From the NCBI RefSeq assembly GCF_905475395.1, contig NC_058337.1:109672368-109736367 (forward strand): 64,000 nt of DNA. The letters run 5' to 3'. The notes beneath the pieces are model-generated. The model was not told the origin of the DNA and searched no databases. It saw nothing but the letters and a program-made list of their open reading frames with translations. Below, piece by piece: positions 47,441 to 60,900 of this stretch. Source of the stretch: Chrysoperla carnea (Eukaryota > Arthropoda > Insecta > Neuroptera > Chrysopidae). Position 1 is the first letter of the stretch; every line of letters starts with the position of its first letter. The translations under genes were made by a program, and so were the position numbers.

Positions 47441-48081
47441 AATGAAAACAAGTGAAGAACGATTCGTAAATTCCACACATTTCTTTAATATTAAAATTAT
47501 CGAAGTTATTAAGAATATGGAATTTGAAAATCATTCAAAAAATGTTGTGCCTGCATTTCAGAACATTCAACGAAAATAATAAAAAATTGATCAAAGAGGA
47601 AACTTTATTTAGATACCCAATTCACAAGCATAGTTCAAGTTTAAAATATTATAATAATCATATAAAGGGCAGTAATATGACTAAACCAGACATTCATAGT
47701 TCGTTGGAACATAGAAAATGCAAGAATCCAGCATAACTAACTTATATACAAAACATTTTAGTAGAGAGCAAGCCAAAACAAAAGAGGTAGTCACCTAGTA
47801 GGTAGGAAATAAATATATACCGAGCGTTTGATGTTAAAACTTAACAAGGGAATTAAGAATAGTGATGAGTAAAAGAAGAGTTAGTCTTGTTCTTTTTTCT
47901 CTAAGAAGTATGAAAGACAAAGTAATGAAATAGTTTCGGCAGCGACAGACTTATAATACGTATACAGTTTTATAATACGTATACAGTTAAGTTGGTTGGT
48001 ACAAAAGTATATTATTTCACTTCACAAAAAATTGGTAATTAGTATTCAAAGATATCTGTTTCTTTTTTCCTGAAATTTTTT
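47441..48081. other. Gene-free stretch with a 20-bp tandem duplication
   Basis: TTATAATACGTATACAGTTT occurs twice in a row at about 47950-47990. Plus-strand frames at 47382-47736 overlap the MITE end and have no recognisable domain. Confidence 0.5.
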
Positions 48082-48270
48082 TTAATAAATCGATAAACTT
48101 TTCACTTGATCGCTATTAGTTTCATTCATTATTTCAATTATGTTTTTGTTCTTAAAGCTAGTCCTCTCGTACAACCTATCCCTTTCTTCCTCTAATCCTT
48201 GGCAGTCATTTATTACATGTTCAGCGCTTGACAAATTACAAACCATAACTTCAAAAAATATGCAGGAACT
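48082..48270 (-). pseudogene. C-terminal fragment of a LINE ORF2
   Basis: An open minus-strand frame of about 60 codons reads SSAEHVINDCQGLEEERDRL and ends at a TAA at 48082-48084. The H-x4-C pair followed by a charged helix is the usual C-terminal zinc-motif region of non-LTR retrotransposon polyproteins, as in ETAEHVIxECPxLEEER. The upstream cysteines are out of normal spacing and no RT domain remains. A truncated copy, distinct from those at 12308 and 41748. Confidence 0.6.
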
Positions 48271-51138
48271 ATATTTTACTTAATAAACTTTTATCAGAAA
48301 ACATTCGGTATATAACTACGTTCTCTACCCTAACTTTGTTTATCATTTAGCTAGTAGTGCTGATGGCTGTAGCACATTTATACGTTTGTTTTGCATATCT
48401 CTAACATAATTGTTGACCTATGTTGTAGTTTCAAGTGATAAAAGCCTTACAGGCGTTGACCAACTTATATTTCGATGCTGTGATTGCTAATTACATTTAT
48501 GTGTGTATATGTCGATTCTATATTTATATATGTATGCGGGCTTAAAGGTTTCACTACCATCATATTCAATTGGATTGGAATGATAAACCAACTGTTGAAG
48601 ATAAAATGAATTTAGTTGATTAAGGAAAGTGAATGGCTCTGAGGTATGATGAGCAGAAAGTAAAGTAAAAAATGCTAAAGATTAACGTATCTTAAAGCAG
48701 GTATCTATAAGAAATCAAAAGTCATCTTTTCAAAATATTTTCTTATTTAGCTGGAAATCTCATTGGCACTACAACGTTGATCTCGGTTAAAGTTTCCATC
48801 CTTACAACTAAAATACTTCCCTCTATCTTTTGCAAACTGTATTTTTTTAAAGGTATCAACTTTAAGGAATATAAAAACTAAAGAACTTTCTACGTATACG
48901 TTAAAAAACGAAACAGTGTCAGTTTGATGACCAAAAACTTATTTTTTTTTGTGTGTCTAATTATCAATGAAATGCTTTAAAAATGTTAAAAAATAATAAT
49001 TACCTCTCACTCTGTCGAAGCTAGCTATGAGCGTTAGAGATTATCTGAATTTTACCTAGAGCTGAATCAGGTCCTTTTTAGTTTGTTCATGATGATTGAT
49101 TTTTACGAATGTAAGAGAATATTTAACCTTGTAGAATGGAAAATAATAAAACCAGAAAACACATATTGATCCACTTTGAGGGGTACAGTTGGTAGTTTAA
49201 ATTTTGTTTCAAATAAAACATTTTTGGCGAGTAGAAGGAGAAATTTGTTTCAATAATATTTAGTTTCATTATAAGAAATAAATTTGACCCTGTTTGACTA
49301 TAAGTGTGGAAAATTATAAAAAAAACACTCCAATAATGGGTTATTACAAAAACAAATGTGCACATTGTAAGCAAATGAACTATAGTGAAAATTAAACAGA
49401 ATAAATTTCAACAGAATTTCTTACAAAATATTCCTATAAACACGTATTTTTATTTTTATTTCAGTATTACATATTTACGAAATATAAAGTCAAATTTAGG
49501 CACCGCTTCGATACACTGATATTATTTATTATTCATTACAAACACAAAAACCTGATTAGTATTTCTATCTATTTCCACCTTATAATTGTGTAATAAAAAT
49601 ACGTTAAATGTTTATTACATTACGTCGCGACGCATCAATTGACGTACATGTATGTACCTCCTGCCATCACTATAATGTGTTTTGTATCGTTAATGTATTA
49701 TCCTTTCATCATATTCTGTACCTATGTCATAAACTGTTATTTTATCTTCATCATTTATTATTGCGAACAAATAAAATCCTTCTTTGATTTTATGTGTTTT
49801 TTAAATAAATATATACACGTTTGTACAGAGCAATTGATAATAGATAAAGGTAGATTATTTGAAAAAGTTCAAGCTAAGAAGCTATTCATAATATACGAAT
49901 GCAAAGAGAGAGAGAGAGGTACAGTTTTGCATGACAAATGTCATGAGAGGTTGGAAGAATTAAGAGAAACGTGCAGTTTCGTAGTTCTTTGCTAATTTCG
50001 AGCTTGTTCGTTTTTCGTTAACTTTTGATTATTTATTGAAGAGTTAGAGAATATGTGATACAGCAAGACGAGATAGGGCAGATTTAAAAGGTCGAAATAT
50101 TGCTCCCTCCCAAATTTTAGTGTTACACAGCTTGCCACCTAGTTATTGATAAATTAACCTATTATCCAAGTCTCTATTGCAAAAAAAAAAACTGTTTTAA
50201 GGAGATTATAACTTTAAACGAATCAATTAATGAAAAACCCACTGTTTTAAAATATTATTATTTTTGTATTAGATTTTTCCTCTAAGTCTACACGAGTCAG
50301 ATCGAAACGAAACTAGATTATTTTTAACGCAAACTAGGCGATACGATATTCTTACGAATTCCATCTTGTCTCGTCTCACTTGAAGCCCTGATTGCGTGAA
50401 CGACATTACATTTTCTCTCTGTTAAGGTCAACTTATACCTTATCATCATACCAAAATGGGACCTGATTATAAATTTTGGATTTGGAGAGTAGCGCTTCAA
50501 TAAATTTCATGAAAAACTGTTTATAAACATGAAAAATTTTTTTCCACGCAAGCAGGCATGCCTCTCTTCACTTATCTCTATTCACTACGATTTCCGTTTT
50601 TGTTATCCTTCGTATTTTAAACCGACAAATCCACAAATGGTTCAGGTTTGCTTTTAGTAAATCGTAACCATCCCGGTAGGGCTTAAACATTGAAATGGTC
50701 AACTATATGGGATACTCTGTATCTACGTCTGAGATAATGCACATCAAGCAACTTAGCAAATTTACTCTGTAATTTTTTTTTTAGATTAAAACAAAAGAAT
50801 GTCGTAAAATGCATTTTATTACATTCAAGATGTACCCTATATTTTCAGCCATAAAGTTCATTCACTGTATTATTATAATATATGGAAGAAAATTAAAATT
50901 TTAAATTATCTTTATTACCATCGATGAATTACTTTTGTAAATAACATGAAGTTTTTGCAGTTTTGTAAATAGAAAGAGAAAAGGGGAAGGTGTTATTCTA
51001 AGAAGAGGAAAAAACTTGTTTACAAAGTTTACTTGTTTACTGGTTTTATAAAAAATCAATATTTATTATTTAAAAAATAAAGTCCGGTGAGACTTTAGAG
51101 ACTGGTTGGGATGAACACTAACGGTGGGATACAATTAA
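48271..51138. other. Gene-free stretch
   Basis: A 118-codon plus-strand frame at 49639-49995 is rich in Ile, Tyr, Phe and Cys, includes a simple (AG)n tract near 49907, and has no domain; I treat it as chance. Nothing else supported. Confidence 0.45.
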
Positions 51139-51316
51139 TCTGATCAAAAACTCTCACGGCTACAGCATTTTGTAACGCGTGTGTTTTCGTGCTACGATCG
51201 ATCTAAAAAAATAGCTTTCGGTGAAACTTTTTCAAACCTTTTGTAGCTTTGATCGTCCGAAGCTCGAAAACTACCCGTAACAAAATTTGTGACACCGTAA
51301 GAGCTTTTGATCAGAT
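51139..51316. repeat. Imperfect palindrome (foldback-like), about 180 bp
   Basis: TCTGATCAAAAACTCTCACG (51139) pairs with a right arm whose complement reads CTGATCAAAAGCTCTTACGG. Further in, GTTTTCGTGCTACGATCGATC pairs imperfectly with the complement of GATCGTCCGAAGCTCGAAAAC. A motif GGTGAAACTTTTTCAAACC in the middle reappears inverted just outside at 51333-51355. It is GC-richer than its surroundings. Confidence 0.5.
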
Positions 51317-53347
51317 CGATCTGAAGAACATTTGACAAAGTTTCACAGAAAACCATTTCCCTATCTAATCGTGTACAGGGTCCTTTGTAACTTTTCCATA
51401 TTCCATGCTAAGTTATCAAGAGTGACGCCCTATATCATTTGTAAATTTATTTAATTACGATACTCAAATTATTTTCCTGTCATTATTTTCCTATTATTTT
51501 TAGACAATCGAACAATTGATAATAATAGGTACAATTCATATGAATTTTAAACAAAAACCAAATTTCCGGACATTGTTGTGCGTTATGATTTCTCTATCAC
51601 TAAACATGTCGGTTGGTAACCTGGCGTAAAAAATACTTTAATCAATTGTGATAAATTCTATTTTGGTGTAATAATATTGATGTATATCATCGCGTACTAA
51701 ATTTATTTTTTCAAGTTCATTAACACTTCTCTGCCGGTTTTTGGCACGCGTTGTAATTATACAAAAAGTAGATTTTTGTAATCAGATTTGATGACTTTCA
51801 TTGTTTTATTTTTAATATTATTATTTCATTCAGTTTTGTGAGTGTTCTGGGGAAACTTCAATTACATTTTATTATAAGACTGAATTTAATAATTTTATTC
51901 ACTGCTTTTGTGTCAATCCATTAGGGAGCCGTGTAACCCAGTTTCCGAAAATTTTCATATTTGTATATTTTGAGCTCTCCTTCATATGTGTGTTTACAGA
52001 GAAAAATTCGTAAAGGGTAGGAAAGAAACAAGGCATGATTAAAGGAATTTAGTTACTTTTTAACTCTCGAACTAAAAAAAAGGGGTGTTATAAGTTTGAC
52101 CGCTTTTTTGTGTGTCTGTGTGTTTGTCTGTCTGTGGCATCGTAGCGCCTAAAAGAATGAATCGATTTTAATTTTTTTGGTTTCATTTGAAATGTAATCT
52201 AAAGAAGAGTGTTCTTATCTAGGCGCGAGTTTAGGTTTCGAACCCAAAAAAAAATACCTAAAAAATTGGCGATGATCTTCGAAATCGATTCAGTTTGGAA
52301 AAGGTATGACATATAATTTTAACATATAAATAATTACTATGGAAATGAATGGTCAAATAAACCTGGCTCAATTCATTTCGAAAAGTGAAATGGTAAAAAA
52401 ATTAGGTAATTGAAAGCAATAATTCAAAAGAACAAAGTCAACTCATATATTTCAATTTCAATTAAAATATTTCCAAAAATTTGTCCCAAAAAATAATAGC
52501 TCTCTAAGATCCTTTTTATCTCATCTGATGTCCTGAACATCACTTTGATATTTATTTAAGAAGGAGTGTTATAAGTTTACAGTGTTTATCTATGCGTCTG
52601 TGTGTTTCTCACTGGCATCGTAGTCCCTAAATGGTCGAACCGACTTTATTACTTTATAGCTAAAAAATTTTACTTGTTATTTAAAAAACTCTTTGTAAAA
52701 TATTTAATTATACGCAGACAGAACTAATTTACTGACAGGATTGTCAGAGGAATGTTGTAAGTATACAGATTATACCCTAAGTAGGTCACACTAAGAAAAT
52801 TTTGTTGAAAATAGAAATACTTTTCTTTGTAAAATATCGTGCATAACGAAATAACTTCATTTAACAAGAGTATGCATTAAGATATTAAACATGCGAGGAT
52901 AAAACACCTTGTCTAAATTTGAATAATTAAAGACGGCACATATATGTAGCGGAATACTGTAAGATTTTCAGAAAATTGTTCTAAAATTCAAATATTTGTC
53001 AAATATAGTAAAAGATAAATAAAACGTTTTTGATGTTATTTGCGATACTATTTAATTCAGTTGGCGACAGTAAAAATTAGGCATAGTTCCTACTATAAAT
53101 TCAGTATCGAGGCAGCGTTATTAGATTAGGTTTAATTCAGTTAGCAGTAATTAGTAAGACTAAGAAGATTTTCTTCAAAGTATTTTAGAAGTCCTACAGC
53201 TTTGATAAACTTAAAATTTTTTATGGGTAACACATTTATTTTTGCTTGAATCGATTTCAGTCCATCCTCTCATTCAGTGATGGATAATTCGTTATCCTCT
53301 TCTTTATATGAAAAAATCGGCAAAAATTGTTTTCTGTGGGAGTGCTA
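51317..53347. other. Gene-free stretch containing a long repeat
   Basis: Apart from the repeat at 52066-52690, only AT-rich DNA without open frames. Confidence 0.5.
52066..52690 (+). repeat. Long member of the AACCCCCRAC repeat family
   Basis: Starts AACTCTCGAAC, then GGGGTGTTATAAGTTTGACC, a GTGTCTGTGTGTTTGTCTGT tract and GTAGCGCCTAAAAGAATGAA. It continues through AATTACTATGGAAATGAATG and a second GTGTTATAAGTTTACAGTG motif at about 52566. Thus two GTGTTATAAGTTT-CTGTGTG modules lie in the same direction within one copy. Confidence 0.7.
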
Positions 53348-53632
53348 TTATACCATGTACATGAAATATATCAAGGTATACTAAGTTTAGTCCAAAGTTT
53401 GTAACGCTTAAAAATATTGATGCTGTGAATAAAATTTTGGTATAGGTGTTCATAAAATCACCTAATTAGTCCATTTCCGGTTGTCCGTCTGTCATCACCA
53501 TAACTCAATAACGAAAAAAGGTATCAAGTTGAAATTTTTACACGTGCTCGGGTCGTAAAAACTGAGGTCAAGTTCATAAATGAACAACATTGTTCAATAT
53601 GGCCATGGGTCTGCAAGACTCATTTTGTATTA
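53348..53632 (+). repeat. ATACCATGTATA-family repeat, 3'-truncated copy
   Basis: Begins TATACCATGTAC and follows the 28541 copy through GGTATAGGTGTTCATA, CACCTAATTAGTCCATTTCC and GAGGTCAAGTTCATAAATGA. It stops near the segment equivalent to GGACCCATCTTGTA. The right inverted end is missing and the (GTCC)n tract is reduced to GTCCGTCTGTC. Confidence 0.75.
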
Positions 53633-54243
53633 AAATTTTTTATGATAGCAAAAAATTTTAAAAATATGCTTAGACAAGACGATATGTATGATTGGCTTCT
53701 TGTCTGATTGAAAAAGGAAGAGCAGTTTATGAATGTGTGGATGTTCGATCGAAGCTAACTCTAGAAATCTAATTTTTACAAATGAGGGAGAGTCACGACA
53801 GATGAAAAGGGCGACGACAGATAAAAATTTCTGTAAATGTAAAAATTCTGGATCCAGGTCAAACAACTCCATTCGTTCATGTGAATACCATGATTGATGA
53901 TTCTCCATCCAATAATAAGAAACTAACGTTAAATGTTTAGTAGTTTAAGTTTACTAATTTTTGGGGTTCACACATGTAACAGTCTCGCACTATGCATGTT
54001 GTGTTTGTTATATGGGTCCTAATTATTATTTCGATATAGTTTAATGTAATACAGAAACAGCAATTAATTATAAATAAGATCATTTTAAAGTTAAATATTA
54101 AATGATCTTAATTACTTTTAATTGCATAATAATTACTACAAAGTATTCTTGTCAAATTAAATAAATAATAAAAAAAAACTCAAATTTTATGATTATTATG
54201 TGAAACGATTAGTGTTTTTAGTAAATTAACAATCTAGTAGACG
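53633..54243. other. Gene-free stretch upstream of the putative Fas1 promoter
   Basis: A minus-strand frame at 53630-53908 (92 codons) lacks a recognisable domain. 54060-54240 is extremely AT-rich. Confidence 0.45.
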
Positions 54244-54277
54244 TCAGTCATTTAATTTTAGTGACGTCACCTAGATG
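54244..54277 (+). promoter_or_regulatory. Candidate TATA-less core promoter (Inr + DPE) for the Fas1-like gene
   Basis: TCAGTC at 54244-54249 fits the arthropod initiator TCAGTY, with A+1 at 54246. AGATG at 54273-54277 lies exactly at +28 to +32 and fits the DPE consensus RGWYV. A CRE-like palindrome TGACGTCA (54262-54269) lies between them, and a GC-rich palindrome ACCGGCCGGT follows at 54279-54288, unusual in this AT-rich window. An unspliced 5' UTR would be 539 nt. A second Inr-like TCAGTG at 54353 has a DPE-like AGTCG one base off register. Confidence 0.4.
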
Positions 54278-54784
54278 AACCGGCCGGTCGCCGGTGTATT
54301 ACAAACACAACTGCATAGATTAGCGGTACATGAATACATCTATTCTATACCATCAGTGTGTACCACTCATATAGGCAAGGAGTCGATGTGAGTCAGGTTA
54401 ATAACAATATCCAAAGAGTGGGGATGTATGTATTCAACTACATGACACGCGCAATGTACAAGAAAACTAAAATTCCTCAAACAGTTTGTAGAGCGCATTC
54501 AACGACGAATTTGATGTGTTATGTTTGTTGAATGTATCAACAATTCTTGTAATATTTAAATAAAAGTATTACCATTATTTTAACGAATAACAGAAAAAAA
54601 AACTTTCGATTTATTAAAAAATAAATTGTTTTGTTTGGTTATTTTGGTCCTTCGAGCCGGATTTTTTAACACTATAATTTAAAAAACAATTTTAAAGTGC
54701 TTGTTTTTGTTGTGTATTATTAATTTCATTTGATTTTGAGTAATATTTTTTGAGTTTTTAGTTGAAACTTTTTTCCTCACGAAA

Positions 54785-54910
54785 ATGGAAAAACAAATTT
54801 TAATGAAGTGTGTTCTGTTTAGTGTTTGTTTTAATTTGGTTTTTCTAATTAGTGGTGTACATAATGCAACTGTGGATGAAAAAATTCGTGAAGATCCGGA
54901 TTTATCTCAG
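54785..54910 (+). CDS. Fas1: First coding exon of a Fasciclin-1-like adhesion protein (partial)
   Basis: This 126-nt exon encodes 42 residues and ends in phase 0 at CAG|GTTTGT, a good donor. The ATG lies in aaaATGG. Residues 1-24 form a signal peptide with a hydrophobic core (VLFSVCFNLVFLIS). Residues 25-42 (HNATVDEKIREDPDLSQ) match the start of mature insect Fasciclin-1 as I recall it, an Asp/Glu-Lys-rich stretch ending DLSQ just before the first FAS1 domain. Fasciclin-1 is a GPI-anchored neuronal cell-adhesion protein of four FAS1 domains. Those domains are not in this window, and I found no acceptor followed by a matching exon up to 64000, so intron 1 would exceed 9 kb. The identity rests on about 17 residues; another secreted protein is possible. 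Confidence 0.6.
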
Positions 54911-57900
54911 GTTTGTTAAGGACGATTTTTTTTTAAAATATGTGTAAGGATGTGGCTAATAAAAATGTTTTTGATTTAAAAAAGTGTTTTGTTTTTGAAA
55001 TGTTTACCTTTTTACTTGAATAGTTTTTGATAAGAGAATTTAATATAAGATTACTATACTTACAAAAACCGGTTTTTATTACCTGCAGATATTATTACGT
55101 AACTTTGCGTCAGAATAAATATGTATTATAGTTGGTTTGTTTTTACAAATCTTCGAATTTAACCGTTAGTTTTTTAATATTGTACCTACATTTGTACTGT
55201 CGCGTTGTTACACACCGGTTGGCTGTTTATTGTATTTCTTCTGGTAAAAATCTCTTATTGTTAAAATAGTTACCATTGTTATCACTTTCACAACAATGAA
55301 AAAGGATTTCATTGTTACTCTTCTGCAGTAATCCTAAGCATTTCGATTTTGATCAGTAAAATTTCTTAATTCCTTCATGATCAAACGTATAAAATATCAA
55401 ACAATAAGTTATTGAAATGAACGTGTGTCAACAATTGACTTAATCTTAAAGCTAGAATTCTAGAATAGAAAGCTAGAATTTTTAAGTTTTTCAGTTTTAT
55501 TTCTATTTTTACCGGAGCGGCAATAATTATTTGTATGATCTTAACTATAGATCACAAATAAAATTATGTAATAATTAGAATTTAAGATTACAATCGCAGA
55601 ATTAATAAAATTATAAGCTACATGATTTAGGTCATTGCTAAGTTTGTTGACTCGAAAGTTGTTAGGGCTAAAACAAAATGTCCTCTGAAACCGGAGTTCA
55701 AATAACGATACTGCGCAATGAAAATGTGTGTAGTCTGCATATAAAAACTAGCTCGATGATCCAGATTTCTGCTAAATCAATTGGTTAACAACTAATAATA
55801 GCTTCCTCAACGGAATCCAGATTTTTTGTATATTTTATTTATGCAAGGAAACTTACACACTATGGCTACATATATGCCAGTGTGGCTTGGCTTAAGAGGC
55901 ATGGTTTAGTTCAAAAGAATAAAATTAAGCTTTTAAAACAATGACTGTATATAAGTGCATTTTAATTGACTTGGGTAAAACGATAGATCCCTCGAGGAAG
56001 TTCTTTAATTTTTGATTATATTTTGTTCCTATAGAATCGGCAGGTCGTATTACTGGGTAATGAGAAGTTAGTTTATTTTACAGGTTTTTATGGAAAGTTT
56101 TACTTTTCAAATTACTAATGTTACGGTTCCGATGGTCTTCTTCCTGAAGTGAATTTTATTTATATGTTTTTAGACTACCTTCGCAGCTATTAATTGTTGG
56201 ATTTCTTAGGAAAATTAACATAACTAGATTTTTTAATTGTGCTACGTTCGTGAGTCATTGACCCGAGATCGAGCCAAACATGCTAAAAGCGCAATTCTTT
56301 TTGAGAGCGAAGAACATTTTTAATGCGAGTCCATTATGCATTTTTTTAAAAAGTTTTTGCTTGTTTGAACTTTTACCTGTATATTATAATGAAAGCATTT
56401 TGTTTTTAGCATCGAAAACCTCAAGAGGTTCCTGCCAAAAAAGATGCGGAGTTGTATCGATCTTTTTCAGAGTATTAATTTTATATAATGCAATTCCAAT
56501 TACTTAAATAAAACAAATAATTATTTTGTAAAGAGTATTAAACCAATAAAAGATCCGTTTTTATACGTTTAAAAATCAATAATTGGCAATTACTAACTTT
56601 TCGTGATCAGTGTAATAGTGTGAGCATCAATGACTGTATGGCTAAGAAAACTTTTACAAAATTCATAAACTTTTTTGCCGGATTTGTTTTCCAACAGCAG
56701 GAAATGAATTCATACCTACAACTAACAACGCCATTGTTATAAATTAATTACATTGATTATAATTACTGCAGTAAACTTTTATATAATAAACTTGTTTTAA
56801 TAAATAAAATGCAGTTTTAAAATAATACAAAAAATGTCATATCAATTACACCTAACACAACTTTTTTTTTTCTTTTTTTTTTTATATATAATATGAAAAC
56901 AATATGCTACTGATCAGTGAGTCAAACTTGTAAGATTTCAAGGACAGGAAATATGATTTTGGAAAAATCCACATAAAAATATAATAATTACTTGATTCAT
57001 CAAATTATACAATAAATTAATTAGACCACAGTACAGGCTCAGTGATTAGTTTTTATGGTTTATCATACTTTAGAAACTTCGACTTGCATTGTGATCATGA
57101 GCGGGATGTTTTCTCTTTTGCGGGGTCAAGAATTATTTAAATTACATTTCAATCCTAAAAATTAGTACCAATTTTTCTGTTATTCTGTGTTTTTCTGTTA
57201 TAAGAGGTGTTAATTGACCATGACCATTGCTAAATTTTGGACAAAATCGATTCGATTTGTTTTTCAATTACCCTTTTGTTAGAATACCAAAAAAAGTCTT
57301 TTGATTCTTTTTGGTATTTCTTTGATTCTAAGATCATGGCGAAATTAAAAATTTTCCCAAACAGTTCAACATGATTGTGATCAATGAAACTAACCATCAT
57401 TATACGTACTGTGGTTTAAAACATTTATTTGCATTGAAACGAAACGAGGTTTTGAATTACATAAACAATTTGAAAAACACATTTATTAATTTAATTTATT
57501 GTAATTTGTATCAAATTGCATTGCGTGCACTATTTTTAATTTCAAGTGCGAAATTGAAAAAAACAAATTTTCAACTGAAATGTAACATATAATTTAAATT
57601 ATCATTGTTGAAGATAAAGAGTTCTTCTTAGAATTAATCAGGAACTTCAGAATGGTCACATTTCGTAATTATTACTTAAATAGTTTTTCTACAAAATAAT
57701 TTCTTTTCTTTGAAACTTTAATGATTGAATTTACTTTAACTTTTTTATTTTTTAATACGAACGAAATTAATTTTGGACACAATGACTGTAGGTGGACTGA
57801 AAAAGCCCGGTATCGAGCGGTTAATTTTAGAAACAAATTTAATTTCGATATAAAATACAGTATACTCCCTTTGATTTTAGCAAATTCTTAAAAAAAAACA

Positions 57901-60900
57901 ACGATTTGATGACCGATTGGTTGTACATTCCTAGTACGTCGGTCCAATAAATAACACTCGCGCGGCATGTTGAAACTAATAATGGTGGAGATTATGTAAT
58001 AGATTTCCCAAGGGTGTAAGAGTAAGAAGATTATGAATTATACCTACGACATTTCTTGCACTATTATCAGAATTTGATCATAGAACGCTAAAAACTTAAA
58101 CCCCGCACTCAATGATCAGATCAAACTCTTTGATGAAGAAAACTATAGAATAAAATAGTAACTGTCAAATTAATGTTTCGGAAAAAGGAAATGATTATTG
58201 TATTTACTGAGATGATTATCGAAGAAGCACGGTAGATAATCAATAATCATTCATTCTTCAGTATTTATGAAGTGACGAAATTGGACCGTATTCGTCAAAA
58301 GGTACCAATCATAGGAAGAACTTCAACGATGCAGTGTTACTCATGCCAATCATTATTCAATTCTAAAAAAATGGTATTCAAGAATTTCAGTAGACGATTC
58401 AATGTTAAATTGCAAATGATTTTTGTTCTTTAATTGCAAAACATGGGAATAAAATTATATTATTTTCTCTTATGCATATGTAAGAGATAATTATAGTCAA
58501 TGATTCTATAACATAGAAAAAAAACATTGTTTTATATTAATGTTTTCTAATTTTTATCCAAACGATTTTATAAATGTAGAATCTAATAATAATACAGTTT
58601 TAGTTGTTTATTTCATTCTATAAAAAATAAATCGAAAAACTTTCACCACAATGAACGCGGTGTGTATTCAGACATACACAATAAATGCATATTGGTCGTT
58701 GACTACATGTTATTATGTATGTTGTACATTTAATATTGACATGACGTTCAATATTCGATTTATTTTAATTATATTTGTCATGAAAGGCAATATATTTCAA
58801 CTCGACCCACGACTTAAAAATATCAAATTAAAACTCTATTTTGAAAAACACGACACAAAAATGATTTACAGAAACACTTTTTTCTGATTTGAGTGACTTC
58901 CCAAAAACCTATTACATTCAGTTTAAACAGTGAATTATCGCAAAGAAGTTAATAAAAAAAGTTTCAAGTTTGTACGTAATAGGCTAAGAAATGAAAAGTG
59001 CTACGAATTTGTTGGAAAATAAGCTGTTGGCGATAAATAATCAAAAATACGTCGTTCTACGTGGAACATATTAGAATATTTTGGGAACATCCAAGGGTTT
59101 CATTCAGGAGAAAAACCAGTCAAAATTCTGTTTAGCCTCGACCACCTCGAGAATCGGTTCTGAGCTGATTCATTGACTTCCTATAGAAAGTGTATTGCCT
59201 TCATTTGACATCCGTTTCTCTGTATCTTGCCCATGCAGAAGGAATGTAGCTCCATGAATTAATTATCATAAAGTTGCGATACATTCTCTACTTATTTTAT
59301 TTCATATTTATAGAGAGGATACGAATTCTGACAGAACAAAAGAGCGTGTTCCTTCACGGAGGTTTAAAGTGACTCTTAACCTATACTCTAGGCCCTAGAG
59401 TATCGCCTACTTAATACTGAACTGATTATGAAATAATACTGAACTCAATATACTGAAACAAACGACCATGAACATTCTAACAAATTTATGACTAATGAAT
59501 GCATTTAAGAGCACAAAATATAATTTTATATGAATAATTTGTATTGTAAATTTTCGATTGTAATCATCACTTTAATGCCGTTGAGTTGGTAACATGTTTT
59601 TACAATTATAATAATGATACCAACTATTTGTCTATTACACCATGTACATATCTGGTAGAATCTCACTACTGCTGAACATAATTGTGAGAGTTTTTAATAT
59701 AATTGTGAGTGGATACTTAAAGAGATCACCGTAATCCTCAGTTCATTTCAGTCAGCAATATTACGAGAAATTATTTAGAAGGAAACCAAGTGGTTCACAA
59801 AATAATGTTACAAAAGAAGTTGCATTGAATGCTTGCAAGTTTTTAGCATCAGAAGCTTTTAAACCTCCGAACTAAAAAAAGGGGATGTTAAGTTTGACCG
59901 CTACATGACATATAATTTTAACATATAAATAATTACTATGGAAATGAATGGTCAAATAAACCAATTCTCAGTTCATTTCGAAAAGTGAAATGGTAAAATA
60001 ATTAGGTAATTCAAAATAATAATTCAAAAGAACAAAGTCAACCCAAATATTTCAATTTTAATTCTTGAGAAGCAGTCTGCCTTATCGTCTCAAGAGGCTA
60101 TATTTTGTGAAGAAAGCTTAGGGTGAAGCTTTCTTTGTGAAGAAACCACATTTAAAATTAAATAGAGCCGATATTAGTTTCGAGTTACAATATCCCTATT
60201 CGGGCAAAAAAATGTCATACAGTCCACGTTATAAAAACAAAAACATGTCTCAAACGATAATTAGGTAAGTTGACTAACTGGTTTATGGCAATGTCAAGTT
60301 CAAAATCATAAAAATTAAAAACACGAGAACCAGTTTTTTTTATACTTATTTACTTTTGTTTATTATTCCACTTGAATTCTCTTTAAATTCATTCATATGA
60401 TTATTTGCAGAGATTTCTGTACGTATGGTTTTACGTGTGTGGTTTTTAGAATAATGTTGTATAGATCAGTATAATGAATGTTTCCATGGACATTGTGTGT
60501 AATCTTCGTTGTAGATTCCATTGTTGTATCCTGTTAAATGATTTTAACTTTACTTTTCATTTTCAAAGCGTAATTAAACGTTCAATTTTAATCAACTCAA
60601 CACTGATTATATTTGGTTAGATTGGTTGCTTATTTTGTATCATAAAAGAATAATCTAACATTAGAAAGTTACTGTTATCAAGGCAGTCTTCAAGTTCTTC
60701 TAAGAGATTTATTAAAATAATTGATGGAGGAACTGTATCTCCTGGTCTTGAATAACTTCACGCTGATTTGCCATTTTGAGCCACTCATGTTGACTTGATC
60801 ATAATAACAGCAGACAATATTCGAACTATGCTACTCGGTCACTATCTACTGACTTCCTGAAAGTTTTCAACATTCACAAAGGACGCTATTACATACATTA

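Noticed and set aside
49639..49995. A 118-codon plus-strand open frame
   Set aside because: Composition follows the AT-rich background (many Ile, Tyr, Phe, Cys), an (AG)n tract accounts for part of it, and there is no domain or splice context.
53630..53908. A 92-codon minus-strand frame beginning MENHQSWYSHERMELF
   Set aside because: Reasonable composition but no domain, signal peptide or splice context; it borders a truncated repeat.
55490..55560. Acceptor-like TTTTTCAG followed by TTTTATTTC, considered as Fas1 exon 2
   Set aside because: The frame gives a low-complexity Phe/Tyr run without FAS1 similarity.
56280..56507. A 75-codon frame with a faint likeness to a LINE C-terminal region (KNIFNASPLCIFLKSFCLF)
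   Set aside because: The likeness is a hydrophobic pattern only, with no zinc motif or flanking RT segments.
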